Assembly (NCBI GenBank): GCA_003217735.2
Contig: CP031585.1
Location: 3,087,501-3,151,500 of the forward strand
Reading direction: 5' to 3'
Source of the DNA: Marinibacterium anthonyi
GTDB taxonomy: Bacteria > Pseudomonadota > Alphaproteobacteria > Rhodobacterales > Rhodobacteraceae
Length of the DNA: 64,000 nt
The notes beneath the pieces were generated by a model. It did not search any database, had not been told where the DNA came from, and saw nothing but the letters and a program-made list of their open reading frames with translations. Made by a program: the position numbers and the translations under genes. This document shows positions 5,809 to 13,319 of the stretch, piece after piece; within the stretch, counting starts at the first letter, position 1, and every line of letters begins with the position of its first letter.

Positions 5809-8232
5809 TCAGGCGATGAGGAGCCCGATATCGAAGTCGGCGGCGGTGAAATCCTCCACCGACTGGTTCTGGAAGGTCAGCGTGTCATCGCCCGCCGTCA
5901 GCACCACGTCGTCGCCGACCTGGGCCAGGCTGTCGGCCAGGTCGAAACCTTCGGCCACGGTCAGTTCGACAACGTCGACGCCCTGTTCAAAGTCGGTGAT
6001 GACGTCGTCGCCGGCCCCGATCGAAGTGTCGAAGACAAAGACATCCGCCCCGGTGCCGCCGGTCAGCAGGTCGTCGCCCGTACCGCCGTCGATCCGGTCC
6101 TCGGTGTTGCCGCCGGTGATCGTGTCGTCGCCTTCGCCGCCGTTCAGCCGCAGCTCGGCCGTCAGCGCCAGGTCCTCGGCCGCGGTGATCGTGTCGTTGC
6201 CGCCGCCGCCGTTCAGCTCGATGATCTCGGTGTTCGAGATGTCGATGGTGAACTGACCGAAGTTGGTGCGGGCAAAGTCGAAATCGGCCCCGTCCGCCGT
6301 CAGCTCGAAGACATCGTCGCCGGTGTCCGACCCGTTGACCTGCGCGGTGTCCAGCCCGGCGCCGCCGTTCATGATGTCCGACCCGTCACCGTTGTTCCAG
6401 ATCATCGTGTCATGGCCGCCGCCGCCGTTCATGACGTCGTTGCCCTTGAAGCCGACAAGCACGTCGTTGCCGGCGTTGCCGTTCAGCACGTCGTCACCGT
6501 CGCCGCCGGTGATGGTGTCGTTGCCCGCGCCGCCCGAAAGCTCCAGTTCGATGACGTCCTTCAGCCCTTCGCTGGCGGTGATGATGTCGTCACCGCCGCC
6601 GCCGTCGACTTCCATCCGTTCGGACGTGCCGATGTCCAGCGTGAACAGACCAAGGTTGGTGCGGGCGAAATCCACCCGGCCGTCCTCGCCCACGCCGATC
6701 TCGAAGATGTCGCCGGCGTCTTCCGCGCCCTCGACTTCCACGGTGTCGAACCCGTCGCCGCCTTCCATGATGTCGGACCCGTCGCCGTTGTCCCATTCCA
6801 TCGTGTCGTCGCCGTCACCGCCCAGCATGGTGTCGTCGCCCTTCTCGCCTTCGAGAACGTCGTCGCCGGTGCCGCCTTCAAGAAGGTCGTTGCCGTCGCC
6901 GCCCGAAATCTCGTCATTGCCGGCGCCGCCGTCCAGCCGCAGCTCGATGACGTCCTTCAGCCCTTCGCTACCTTCGATGACGTCGTCGCCGCCGCCGCCG
7001 TTGACTTCCAGGATCTCGGTCGTGCCGATATCCAGCGTGAATTCACCGAAGTTCGTGCGCGCGAAATCCACCCGCCCGTCGTCGCCCACGCCGATCTCGA
7101 AGACATCGCCGTTCGTGTCGGACCCGTTGACCTCGGCCGTATCCAGGCCGCCGCCGCCTTCCATGACGTCCGATCCGTCGCCGTTGTTCCAGATCATCCG
7201 GTCCCGGCCGCCGCCGCCGTTCATGACGTCGTTGCCCTTGCCGCCGATCAGCGTGTCGAGCCCCTTGTTGCCGTTCAACTCGTCGTCGCCATCGCCGCCG
7301 ATGATGGTGTCGTTTCCGTCACCGCCCGACAGGTTCAGTTCGATCAGGTCCTTCAACCCTTCGCTGCCGATGATGGTGTCGTCCCCGCCGCCGCCGTTGA
7401 CTTCCAGGATCTCGGTCGATCCGATGTCCAGCGTGAATTCACCAAAGTTCGTGCGCGCGAAATCCACCCGCCCGTCTTCGCCCACGCCGATCTCGAAGAC
7501 ATCGCCGCCGGTGTCAGACCCGTTGACTTCCGCCGTATCCAGGCCGCCGCCGCCTTCCATGACGTCCGATCCGTCGCCGTTGTTCCAGATCATCCGGTCA
7601 TGGCCGCCGCCGCCGTTCATGACGTCGTTGCCCTTGGCGCCGATCAGGGTGTCGTTGCCCTTGTTGCCGTTCAGCTCGTCATCGCCGTCGCCGCCGGTGA
7701 TGTGGTCGTCGCCGTCACCGCCCGACAGTTTCAGCCGGATGACGTCCTTCAGCCCCTCGCTGCCGATGATGGTGTCGTTGCCACCACCGCCGTTGACTTC
7801 CAGAACCTCGGTCGACCCGATATCCAAAGCGAAATTGCCGAAGTTGGTGCGGGCGAAATTCACCCGGCCGTCTTCGCCCACGCCGATCCGGAACAGGTCG
7901 TCCCCGGTGTCCGAACCGTTCACCTCGGCGGTATCGACGCCTTCGCCGCCTTCCATGAAGTCGGATCCGTCGCCATTGTTCCAGATCATCCGGTCATTGC
8001 CGGCGCCACCGATCATCGCGTCGTTGCCGCGGTTGCCGATCAGCGTGTCGTTGCCGTCCTGCCCGAAAAGAAGGTCGTTGCCGTCGCCGCCGGCGATCTC
8101 GTCATCGCCGCCGCCGCCAAGAACGATGTCATCGCCTTCCAGGGCGTCGATTTCGTCGGGCTGGTTGGATCCGAAAACAAGATCGTTCAATTCCGAAGCG
8201 CCCTCGGGGCCCGCCACGTTCTCAATTGCCAT
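5809..8232 (-). CDS. RTX calcium-binding repeat protein, type I secreted
   Basis: An 807-residue acidic protein made of glycine/aspartate-rich RTX nonapeptides (GGDGDDEL, GGGGNDTI and similar) that fold into calcium-loaded beta-rolls outside the cell. There is no N-terminal signal peptide. The C-terminus (DVFVFDTSIGAGDDVITDFE, then a hydrophobic acidic tail ending DFDIGLLIA) is typical of type I secretion substrates. From about residue 82 to 741 the protein is five copies of a 132-residue unit, each starting near MIWNNGDGSD and including a non-RTX segment FARTNFGxFTLDI. GGAG lies before the ATG at 8232 and a clear terminator follows. No protease, lipase or other enzyme domain is visible, so an adhesin, S-layer-like or matrix role is possible. 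No secretion ABC/MFP genes lie in the window. Confidence 0.9.
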   Translation of the reverse strand: MAIENVAGPEGASELNDLVFGSNQPDEIDALEGDDIVLGGGGDDEIAGGDGNDLLFGQDGNDTLIGNRGNDAMIGGAGNDRMIWNNGDGSDFMEGGEGVDTAEVNGSDTGDDLFRIGVGEDGRVNFARTNFGNFALDIGSTEVLEVNGGGGNDTIIGSEGLKDVIRLKLSGGDGDDHITGGDGDDELNGNKGNDTLIGAKGNDVMNGGGGHDRMIWNNGDGSDVMEGGGGLDTAEVNGSDTGGDVFEIGVGEDGRVDFARTNFGEFTLDIGSTEILEVNGGGGDDTIIGSEGLKDLIELNLSGGDGNDTIIGGDGDDELNGNKGLDTLIGGKGNDVMNGGGGRDRMIWNNGDGSDVMEGGGGLDTAEVNGSDTNGDVFEIGVGDDGRVDFARTNFGEFTLDIGTTEILEVNGGGGDDVIEGSEGLKDVIELRLDGGAGNDEISGGDGNDLLEGGTGDDVLEGEKGDDTMLGGDGDDTMEWDNGDGSDIMEGGDGFDTVEVEGAEDAGDIFEIGVGEDGRVDFARTNLGLFTLDIGTSERMEVDGGGGDDIITASEGLKDVIELELSGGAGNDTITGGDGDDVLNGNAGNDVLVGFKGNDVMNGGGGHDTMIWNNGDGSDIMNGGAGLDTAQVNGSDTGDDVFELTADGADFDFARTNFGQFTIDISNTEIIELNGGGGNDTITAAEDLALTAELRLNGGEGDDTITGGNTEDRIDGGTGDDLLTGGTGADVFVFDTSIGAGDDVITDFEQGVDVVELTVAEGFDLADSLAQVGDDVVLTAGDDTLTFQNQSVEDFTAADFDIGLLIA
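6010..7989 (-). repeat. Five tandem 396-bp coding repeats in the RTX gene
   Basis: The methionine codon of the MIWNNGDGSD-type motif recurs at 7989, 7593, 7197, 6801 and 6405, exactly 396 bp apart each time. Copies 2 and 3 (from 7593 and 7197) are nearly identical in DNA, while the fourth has diverged most (MEWDNGDGSD). The units encode 132 residues each with no length variation. Confidence 0.85.
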
Positions 8233-8309
8233 AAGAAAAAACTCCTAGACTGTAAGCAACAATGCACTCACCCGCATTGCTGTCTTTCAGTCGCCGGAGC
8301 GCGGCGCAG

Positions 8310-8317
8310 GGTTCAAA
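8310..8317 (-). promoter_or_regulatory. Candidate ECF -35 box upstream of RTX gene
   Basis: On the minus strand this reads TTTGAACC, followed by CTGCGCCG. The S8 protease gene has GGAACC followed by ATGCGCCG. It lies 78 bases before the RTX start, comparable to the anti-sigma gene. Confidence 0.4.
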
Positions 8318-8384
8318 GGTTGTCTGCCCCCTGACGCAAGAGGCTGAAATAACGTGTTTCTTTCCGCGCACCCGGACCGGCCTG

Positions 8385-8855
8385 TCAGGCCGTCCGCGTG
8401 TCGATCGGCAGCACGGTCGCCGATTTCACCCGCTTCAGCGCGAAGTTCGGCGTCAGGTCGCGCACCGGCACCGCATCGGTGATCCGCAGCCGCACCCGTT
8501 CGAAATCGACCATGTCGCGCACCACGATGCGCAGCACGAAATCAAAGCTGCCGGCCAGTTGGTAGGCTTCCATCACCTCGGGGATATCAGTGACCACGCC
8601 TTCGAACTGCGCGCGCCATTCCGCCCCCTGGTCGGGGGCCGAGATCCCGGCAAAGACGGTCAGCCCAAGCCCAAGATGTTCGGGGTCCACCACCGCGACC
8701 CGGGCGCGGATCACGCCCGCGTCCTGCAGCTTGCGCACCCGTTTCCAGCACGGCGTCTGCGACAGCCCCACCTGGTCCGCCAGACGGGCCAGCGGCACCG
8801 TGGCGTCCGCCATCAACGCGGCGATGATCTTGCGGTCGATCCGGTCGAGTTTCAT
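8385..8855 (-). CDS. Lrp/AsnC-family transcriptional regulator
   Basis: A 156-residue regulator. The N-terminal winged helix covers about residues 1-60 (MKLDRIDRKIIAALMADATV, then LADQVGLSQTPCWKRVRKLQ). The C-terminal ligand-binding RAM domain follows (VMEAYQLAGSFDFVLRIVVR). Start 8855 is selected because GGAGG precedes it by seven bases; a longer frame to 8903 adds a non-family N-terminus. It diverges from the Rrf2 gene. Members of this family sense amino acids and bend DNA. The target here is unknown, and neither neighbour is an obvious amino-acid gene. Confidence 0.92.
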   Translation of the reverse strand: MKLDRIDRKIIAALMADATVPLARLADQVGLSQTPCWKRVRKLQDAGVIRARVAVVDPEHLGLGLTVFAGISAPDQGAEWRAQFEGVVTDIPEVMEAYQLAGSFDFVLRIVVRDMVDFERVRLRITDAVPVRDLTPNFALKRVKSATVLPIDTRTA

Positions 8856-8916
8856 TCCGCTGCCTCCAAGCGAGTCGGGGTTTCCAAGGACAGCGTACCA
8901 CAAAAAACGTAATCTC

Positions 8917-8935
8917 TATCGTCTTTATCGTGTAT
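8917..8935 (+). promoter_or_regulatory. Candidate Rrf2 operator upstream of rrf2
   Basis: TATCG-N6-TCGTGTAT lies 51 bases before the Rrf2 start. The same spaced motif, in the opposite orientation, lies at 9533-9551 ahead of the sulfate operon. Confidence 0.55.
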
Positions 8936-8985
8936 AAGCGGAAAGACGACTTCTCCTGCCGGGGATTTGGTGATTTACTGGGGTC

Positions 8986-9489
8986 ATGATCACGCAAAAG
9001 ACCAAATACGCGCTCAAGGCGCTCATGGCTCTGGGCACGCTCGACAAGGGTGCGGCCCTGACGATCGAAGAGGTCGCGCAGCGCTCTGGCGCGCCCAAGC
9101 GGTTTCTGGAACATATCCTGCTGGACCTGCGCAAGGCGGGCTATCTGGGGTCCAAACGCGGCCGCGCGGGGGGCTATTACCTGATCCGCGAACCGGGCCA
9201 GGTGTCGCTGGGAGAATTGCTGCAACGCATCGACGGGCCCATCGCGCCCCTGCCCTGCCTGTCGCGCCGATCCTACCAGCGCTGCGACGATTGCAGCGAC
9301 GAAGACACCTGCCAGCTGCGGCGCGTCTTTGGCGAGATCTTCTGGAGCTACCTGCTGCTGATCGAATCGCTGACCCTGGCGGATCTGCTGCAAACCCCTG
9401 GAAAGATGGGACAAACCCTGGGACTGGCAGACAACGACGCCACGGTCGCAGCAAACGGGACCGCGTCGGACAGCCTCGCCGGAGAATAA
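8986..9489 (+). CDS. Rrf2-family (IscR/NsrR/CymR-like) regulator
   Basis: A 167-residue Rrf2 regulator with an N-terminal winged helix (MITQKTKYALKALMALGTLD; EEVAQRSGAPKRFLEHILLD; GRAGGYYLIREPGQVSLGEL). It has a cluster of four cysteines at positions 91, 100, 103 and 109. Rrf2 proteins such as IscR and NsrR bind an iron-sulfur cluster through three cysteines in this region, and others such as CymR sense sulfur supply. The gene lies 105 bases before the sulfate ABC operon on the same strand and shares a motif with that operon's leader, so it probably controls sulfate uptake. Whether it binds a cluster cannot be seen. Confidence 0.92.
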   Translation: MITQKTKYALKALMALGTLDKGAALTIEEVAQRSGAPKRFLEHILLDLRKAGYLGSKRGRAGGYYLIREPGQVSLGELLQRIDGPIAPLPCLSRRSYQRCDDCSDEDTCQLRRVFGEIFWSYLLLIESLTLADLLQTPGKMGQTLGLADNDATVAANGTASDSLAGE

Positions 9490-9532
9490 TCTTCTCCGTC
9501 CCGGCCCCAGAACAGCACAAGCTTTCCCTCGA

Positions 9533-9551
9533 ATACACGACTGATCCGATA
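9533..9551 (-). promoter_or_regulatory. Candidate Rrf2 operator upstream of sulfate operon
   Basis: On the plus strand this is ATACACGA-N6-CGATA, the reverse complement of the motif at 8917-8935; all 13 specified positions are identical and the spacing is the same. It is located 44 bases before the binding-protein start. Confidence 0.55.
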
Positions 9552-9594
9552 GATATTTAGGTCATTGGGCAATCCCGCCCGACTGGAGGCCTGA

Positions 9595-10602
9595 ATGTCG
9601 ACCACACGCACCCTCATCGCGGTTCTCTTCACCGGCACCGCCCTTGTCGCCCCCTCGCTGGGCCTGGCCGATACCCGGCTGCTGAACGTGTCCTACGACC
9701 CGACACGCGAATTCTACCGTGCCTACAACGCGCTGTTCGCCGATTGGTGGGAAGGCCAGGGCCATGACCCGGTGACCGTCGAACAAAGCCACGGCGGATC
9801 CGGCGCGCAGGCACGGTCGGTGATCGACGGGCTGGACGCGCAGGTCGTCACGCTGGCGCTGGCATCGGACATCGACGCCATTGCCGAACGCAGCGGCGTG
9901 CTGCCCGCCGACTGGCAGTCGAAACTGCCGCACAATTCGGCGCCCTATACCTCGACCATCGTGTTCCTGGTGCGCGAGGGCAATCCGAAGGGCATCGCCG
10001 ACTGGGACGACCTGATCGGCGACGGCGTGCAGGTCATCACGCCCAACCCCAAGACTTCGGGCGGCGCCCGCTGGAACTTTCTGGCGGCCTGGGGCTGGGC
10101 ATTGAAGCAATCGGGCGGAGACGAGGATTATGCCATGAGCTACGTGAAGGACCTGTTTGCCCATGTGCCGGTGCTGGACACCGGCGCGCGCGGCGCCACG
10201 ACAACCTTCGTCAAACGCGGCGTCGGCGACGTGCTGCTGGCCTGGGAAAACGAAGCCTTCCTGGCGCTGGCCGAGATGGGCGATGACGCCTTCGATATCG
10301 TGGTTCCGTCGGTGTCGATCCTGGCCGAACCGCCGGTGGCGGTGGTCGAGGCCAACCTTGAAACCGACGAACAGCGCGCCGCGGCGCAGGCCTATGTCGA
10401 CCACCTTTACAGCCCCGAAGCGCAGGCGCTGGCGCTGGCCAATTACTATCGCGCCTGGGACACGTCCAAGGCCGCGCCCGAGGATGTCGCCCGGTTCCCG
10501 AACCTCGACATGGTCACCATCGAAGATTTCGGCCGCTGGGCCGAGGCACAGCCACGGTTCTTCGGCGACGGCGGCATCTTCGACCAGATCTATTCGGAGT
10601 GA
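9595..10602 (+). CDS. cysP: Sulfate/thiosulfate ABC transporter substrate-binding protein
   Basis: A 335-residue periplasmic sulfate- or thiosulfate-binding protein with a Sec signal peptide (roughly residues 1-25, ending LGLADT). Family hallmarks are LLNVSYDPTREFYRAYNALF, VEQSHGGSGAQARSVIDGLD, ADVVTLALASDID-like QVVTLALASDIDAIAERSGV, and the late segment DVLLAWENEAFLAL. It delivers the oxyanion to the CysTW-CysA importer. The ATG at 9595 has GGAGG eight bases upstream. It heads a five-gene operon. Either Sbp or CysP naming would fit; the symbol is by similarity and context. Confidence 0.92.
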   Translation: MSTTRTLIAVLFTGTALVAPSLGLADTRLLNVSYDPTREFYRAYNALFADWWEGQGHDPVTVEQSHGGSGAQARSVIDGLDAQVVTLALASDIDAIAERSGVLPADWQSKLPHNSAPYTSTIVFLVREGNPKGIADWDDLIGDGVQVITPNPKTSGGARWNFLAAWGWALKQSGGDEDYAMSYVKDLFAHVPVLDTGARGATTTFVKRGVGDVLLAWENEAFLALAEMGDDAFDIVVPSVSILAEPPVAVVEANLETDEQRAAAQAYVDHLYSPEAQALALANYYRAWDTSKAAPEDVARFPNLDMVTIEDFGRWAEAQPRFFGDGGIFDQIYSE

Positions 10603-10607
10603 CAGCC

Positions 10608-11435
10608 ATGCGAGCCGCAACCACGCCCCTTCCGGGCTTCGGTCTTGGCATCGGGATCCTGGGCACGGCCCTGAGCCTTGTGGTGCTGCTGCCGATCGGG
10701 GCGTTGATCGGGCGCGGGTTGGCCACGGGACCGGCGGAGATCGCCGGTCACCTGGGCTCCACCCGGGTCATGTCGGCGCTGGCGCTGTCGTTCCGGGCGG
10801 CGCTGGTGGCCTCGGCCTTCAACCTGGTCTTCGGGCTGGCGCTGGCCTGGGTGCTGACCCGCTACCGCTTTGCGGGCCGCCGCCTGATCGACGCGGCGGT
10901 GGACCTGCCCTTCGCCCTGCCCACGGCCGTCGCCGGCATCGCTCTGACGGCGCTTTATGCGCCCACCGGTCCCTTCGGCTCCGTGCTGGGGGCTGCGGGG
11001 ATCAAGGTGATCTATACAGAGGCCGGCATCTGGCTGGCGCTGATCTTCGTGGGCCTGCCCTTCGTGGTGCGCACCGTGCAGCCGGTGATCGACGAGATCG
11101 ACCCGGAATGGGAAGAAGCCTCGGCCACGCTGGGGGCCACGCGCCTGCGCACCCTGCGCCGGGTGGTTCTGCCCACGCTGATGCCGGCGCTGACCACGGG
11201 CTTCGCCCTGTCGCTGGCCCGCGCCGTCGGGGAATACGGATCGGTGATCTTCATCGCCGGCAACCTGCCCAAACTGACCGAGATCGCGCCGCTGCTGATC
11301 GTGATCAAGCTGGAAGAATACGACTACGACGCGGCGAGTGCGATCGGTCTGGCGATGCTGGCGATCTCGTTTGCGCTGCTTCTGTTCATCAACGCGGCCC
11401 AGGTGTGGTCGCGCCGGAGGATCGGACATGTCTGA
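10608..11435 (+). CDS. cysT: Sulfate ABC transporter permease CysT/CysU
   Basis: A 275-residue inner-membrane permease with six predicted helices and the binding-protein-dependent permease loop (EEASATLGATRLRTLRRVVL), which contacts the ATPase. Sequence such as DLPFALPTAVAGIALTALYA and FALSLARAVGEYGSVIFIAG is characteristic of CysT. The ATG at 10608 has GGAG eight bases upstream; a GTG nine bases earlier is less likely. It overlaps the next small gene by eight bases (ATGTCTGA). Confidence 0.93.
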   Translation: MRAATTPLPGFGLGIGILGTALSLVVLLPIGALIGRGLATGPAEIAGHLGSTRVMSALALSFRAALVASAFNLVFGLALAWVLTRYRFAGRRLIDAAVDLPFALPTAVAGIALTALYAPTGPFGSVLGAAGIKVIYTEAGIWLALIFVGLPFVVRTVQPVIDEIDPEWEEASATLGATRLRTLRRVVLPTLMPALTTGFALSLARAVGEYGSVIFIAGNLPKLTEIAPLLIVIKLEEYDYDAASAIGLAMLAISFALLLFINAAQVWSRRRIGHV

Positions 11436-11667
11436 CATCAAAGCCCGTTCACCCCTGCCCCATGGCAGCGGCCTGATCATCGCCGGCCTCTTCGGGTTCA
11501 TCGGCCTCGCCACCGCCATCGTGCTGTGGTGCGCCGGCGCGGGGATCCTGATCAGCCTGCTGGCCTATCTCACCGTCTCGCCGGTGCTGCTGGCCATCCT
11601 GTGTGTGTTGACAGGACCCGCCCGACCGGCCGAAGACCTCGTGTCCCGGACCTTCTGCCATGTCTGA
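11428..11667 (+). CDS. Small two-helix membrane protein between cysT and cysW
   Basis: A 79-residue protein with two predicted membrane helices, at about residues 15-35 (GLIIAGLFGFIGLATAIVLW) and 37-60 (GAGILISLLAYLTVSPVLLA). It sits between the two sulfate permease genes and overlaps both by the same eight bases, ATGTCTGA, so it is tightly coupled in translation. I do not recognise a family. Position and size suggest an accessory subunit or assembly factor of the CysTW permease, but this is inference. Its codon bias matches its neighbours, which supports a real gene. Confidence 0.78.
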   Translation: MSDIKARSPLPHGSGLIIAGLFGFIGLATAIVLWCAGAGILISLLAYLTVSPVLLAILCVLTGPARPAEDLVSRTFCHV

Positions 11668-12520
11668 TCTGACCCAAGTCGCGCCTTCGGTCGTCACAGA
11701 AAGCCGCCCCGCCCGCCTGATCCTGACGGTCACGGTCGTGGCGCTGACCTGCGTCCTGCTGCTGGCCCCCCTCGCCGCCGTCTTCTGGGAAGCGGTCCGC
11801 GAAGGCATCGGCGCCAGCCTGAAGGCGCTGGCCGAGCCCGATGCCCGCGCCGCCATCCGCCTGACGCTGACCGTGGCCGCGATTGCCGTGCCGCTGAATG
11901 CCGCCGTGGGGCTGGCCGCCGCCTGGGCCATCGCCAAGTTCGACTTTCGCGGCAAGGCGGTGCTGATCACGCTGATCGACCTGCCGTTTTCGGTGTCCCC
12001 GGTGGTGGTGGGCCTGGCGCTGGTGCTGCTTTACGGCACCCAGGGGTGGCTGGGCCCCTGGCTGGCCGCGCATGACCTGAAGATCGTTTTCGCCTTCCCC
12101 GGCAACGTTCTGGCAACGCTGTTCATCACCTTCCCCTTTGTCGCCCGCGAACTGATCCCGGTGATGACCGAACAGGGCCGAGCCGAGGAAGAAGCCGCGC
12201 TGAGCCTTGGCGCCTCGGGCTGGCACATGTTCCGCACCGTGACCCTGCCCAATGTCCGCTGGGCGCTGCTGTACGGCGTGCTGCTGTGCAATGCCCGGGC
12301 GATGGGCGAATTCGGGGCCGTCGCGGTGATCTCGGGCAAGATCCGGGGCCAGACCACGACCATGCCGATCATGATCGAAATGCTCTACAACGAATACCTG
12401 ACCACGGCCGCCTTCACCCTGGCCGCCCTGCTGGCCGCGCTCGCCCTGCTGACGCTGGCCCTGAAATCCTTCCTCGAATGGCGCCACGCGGACCTTCTGG
12501 CCGCCACCCGCCGCCACTGA
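11660..12520 (+). CDS. cysW: Sulfate ABC transporter permease CysW
   Basis: A 286-residue second permease subunit with six predicted helices, CysW hallmarks (DLPFSVSPVVVGLALVLLYG; ARAMGEFGAVAVISGKIRGQ) and the ATPase-contact loop EEEAALSLGASGWHMFRTVT. It pairs with CysT to form the sulfate channel. It starts inside the end of the small membrane protein gene (8-base overlap) and is followed after 21 bases by the ATPase gene. Confidence 0.93.
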   Translation: MSDLTQVAPSVVTESRPARLILTVTVVALTCVLLLAPLAAVFWEAVREGIGASLKALAEPDARAAIRLTLTVAAIAVPLNAAVGLAAAWAIAKFDFRGKAVLITLIDLPFSVSPVVVGLALVLLYGTQGWLGPWLAAHDLKIVFAFPGNVLATLFITFPFVARELIPVMTEQGRAEEEAALSLGASGWHMFRTVTLPNVRWALLYGVLLCNARAMGEFGAVAVISGKIRGQTTTMPIMIEMLYNEYLTTAAFTLAALLAALALLTLALKSFLEWRHADLLAATRRH

Positions 12521-12541
12521 CCCCCTTTCGGAGATCCCAGA

Positions 12542-13276
12542 ATGCATATCGAAATCGAAGAGATCGCCAAGGAATTCGGCACCACCACCGCGCTGCACCC
12601 GGTGTCGCTGACCATCGCCTCGGGCGCCATGGTGGCCCTGCTGGGGCCGTCGGGATCGGGCAAGACGACGTTGCTGCGCATCATCGCCGGGCTGGAACAC
12701 CCCACATCCGGCCGCCTGCTGCTGGACGCAGAGGACGCCACCCGCACCCCCGTCCAGCACCGCCGCGCGGGCTTCGTGTTCCAGAGCTACGCCCTGTTCC
12801 GCCACATGACCGTGTTCGAGAACATCGCCTACGGGCTGCGCGCCCGTCCCCGCGGGACAAGGCCGACAGAGGTCGAGATCACCCGCCGCGTCAGGAAACT
12901 GCTGGACCTGATCCAGCTGCCGCAGATCGCGAAACGCTATCCGTCACAATTGTCGGGCGGTCAGCGTCAGCGGGTGGCGCTGGCCCGCGCGCTGGCGACG
13001 GAGCCACGGATGCTGCTGCTGGACGAACCCTTTGGCGCGCTGGACGCGCAGGTGCGCAAGGAGTTGCGCGCAGGTCTGCGCGAGATCCACGATGCGACGG
13101 GGCTGACCACCGTCTTCGTGACCCATGACCAGGACGAGGCATTCACGCTGGCCGACCGCGTCGCGGTCATGTCCATGGGGCGCATCGAACAGGAAGGCGC
13201 GCCCGCCGCGATCAGATCGCGGCCGGCAACGCCCTTTGTCCGGAAATTCATCGAAAACCTGGCCGTCCCGGCCTGA
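12542..13276 (+). CDS. cysA: Sulfate ABC transporter ATP-binding protein CysA (short form)
   Basis: A 244-residue ATPase that energises the CysTW permease. Walker A is GPSGSGKTT, the signature is [15 protein letters not shown] and Walker B is [12 protein letters not shown]; the switch histidine lies in [11 protein letters not shown]. Typical CysA proteins are about 340-360 residues with a C-terminal regulatory domain. This one ends soon after the nucleotide-binding domain, so the TOBE-type regulatory domain is absent. The stop codon is clean and the following bases show no continuing homology, so it looks like a natural short form rather than a frameshift. Confidence 0.92.
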   Translation: MHIEIEEIAKEFGTTTALHPVSLTIASGAMVALLGPSGSGKTTLLRIIAGLEHPTSGRLLLDAEDATRTPVQHRRAGFVFQSYALFRHMTVFENIAYGLRARPRGTRPTEVEITRRVRKLLDLIQLPQIAKRYPSQLSGGQRQRVALARALATEPRMLLLDEPFGALDAQVRKELRAGLREIHDATGLTTVFVTHDQDEAFTLADRVAVMSMGRIEQEGAPAAIRSRPATPFVRKFIENLAVPA

Positions 13277-13311
13277 AACAGAGCCTGAAACAGAGCCTGA
13301 GACCGGGACGG
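13263..13311. terminator. Large inverted repeat after cysA enclosing tandem repeats
   Basis: Arms CCGTCCCGG (13263-13271) and CCGGGACGG (13303-13311) are perfect inverted copies. The 31-base loop is filled by tandem GCCTGAAACAGA repeats and contains the cysA stop. It lies between convergent genes, so it may act as a bidirectional terminator, but no T-run is present. Confidence 0.4.
13271..13300 (+). repeat. 12-bp tandem repeat, 2.5 copies
   Basis: GCCTGAAACAGA occurs at 13271-13282 and 13283-13294, followed by the partial unit GCCTGA. The first copy includes the cysA stop codon. Confidence 0.85.
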
Positions 13312-13319
13312 ATCAGAAA

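Noticed and set aside
5809-8232. CRISPR-like array
   Set aside because: The repeats are long, in frame and encode RTX units; there are no short identical repeats with unique spacers and no cas genes.
5173-8334. A 1053-codon open frame on the plus strand
   Set aside because: It lies antisense to the RTX and sigma genes and is a by-product of their GC-rich codons. Its translation is low-complexity Val/Ala/Asp repeats mirroring the RTX repeats, with no family features.
8374-8397. Hairpin over the Lrp stop codon (GGCCTG-T-CAGGCC core)
   Set aside because: It has a bulge, overlaps the coding end and has no T-run, so evidence for a terminator is too weak.
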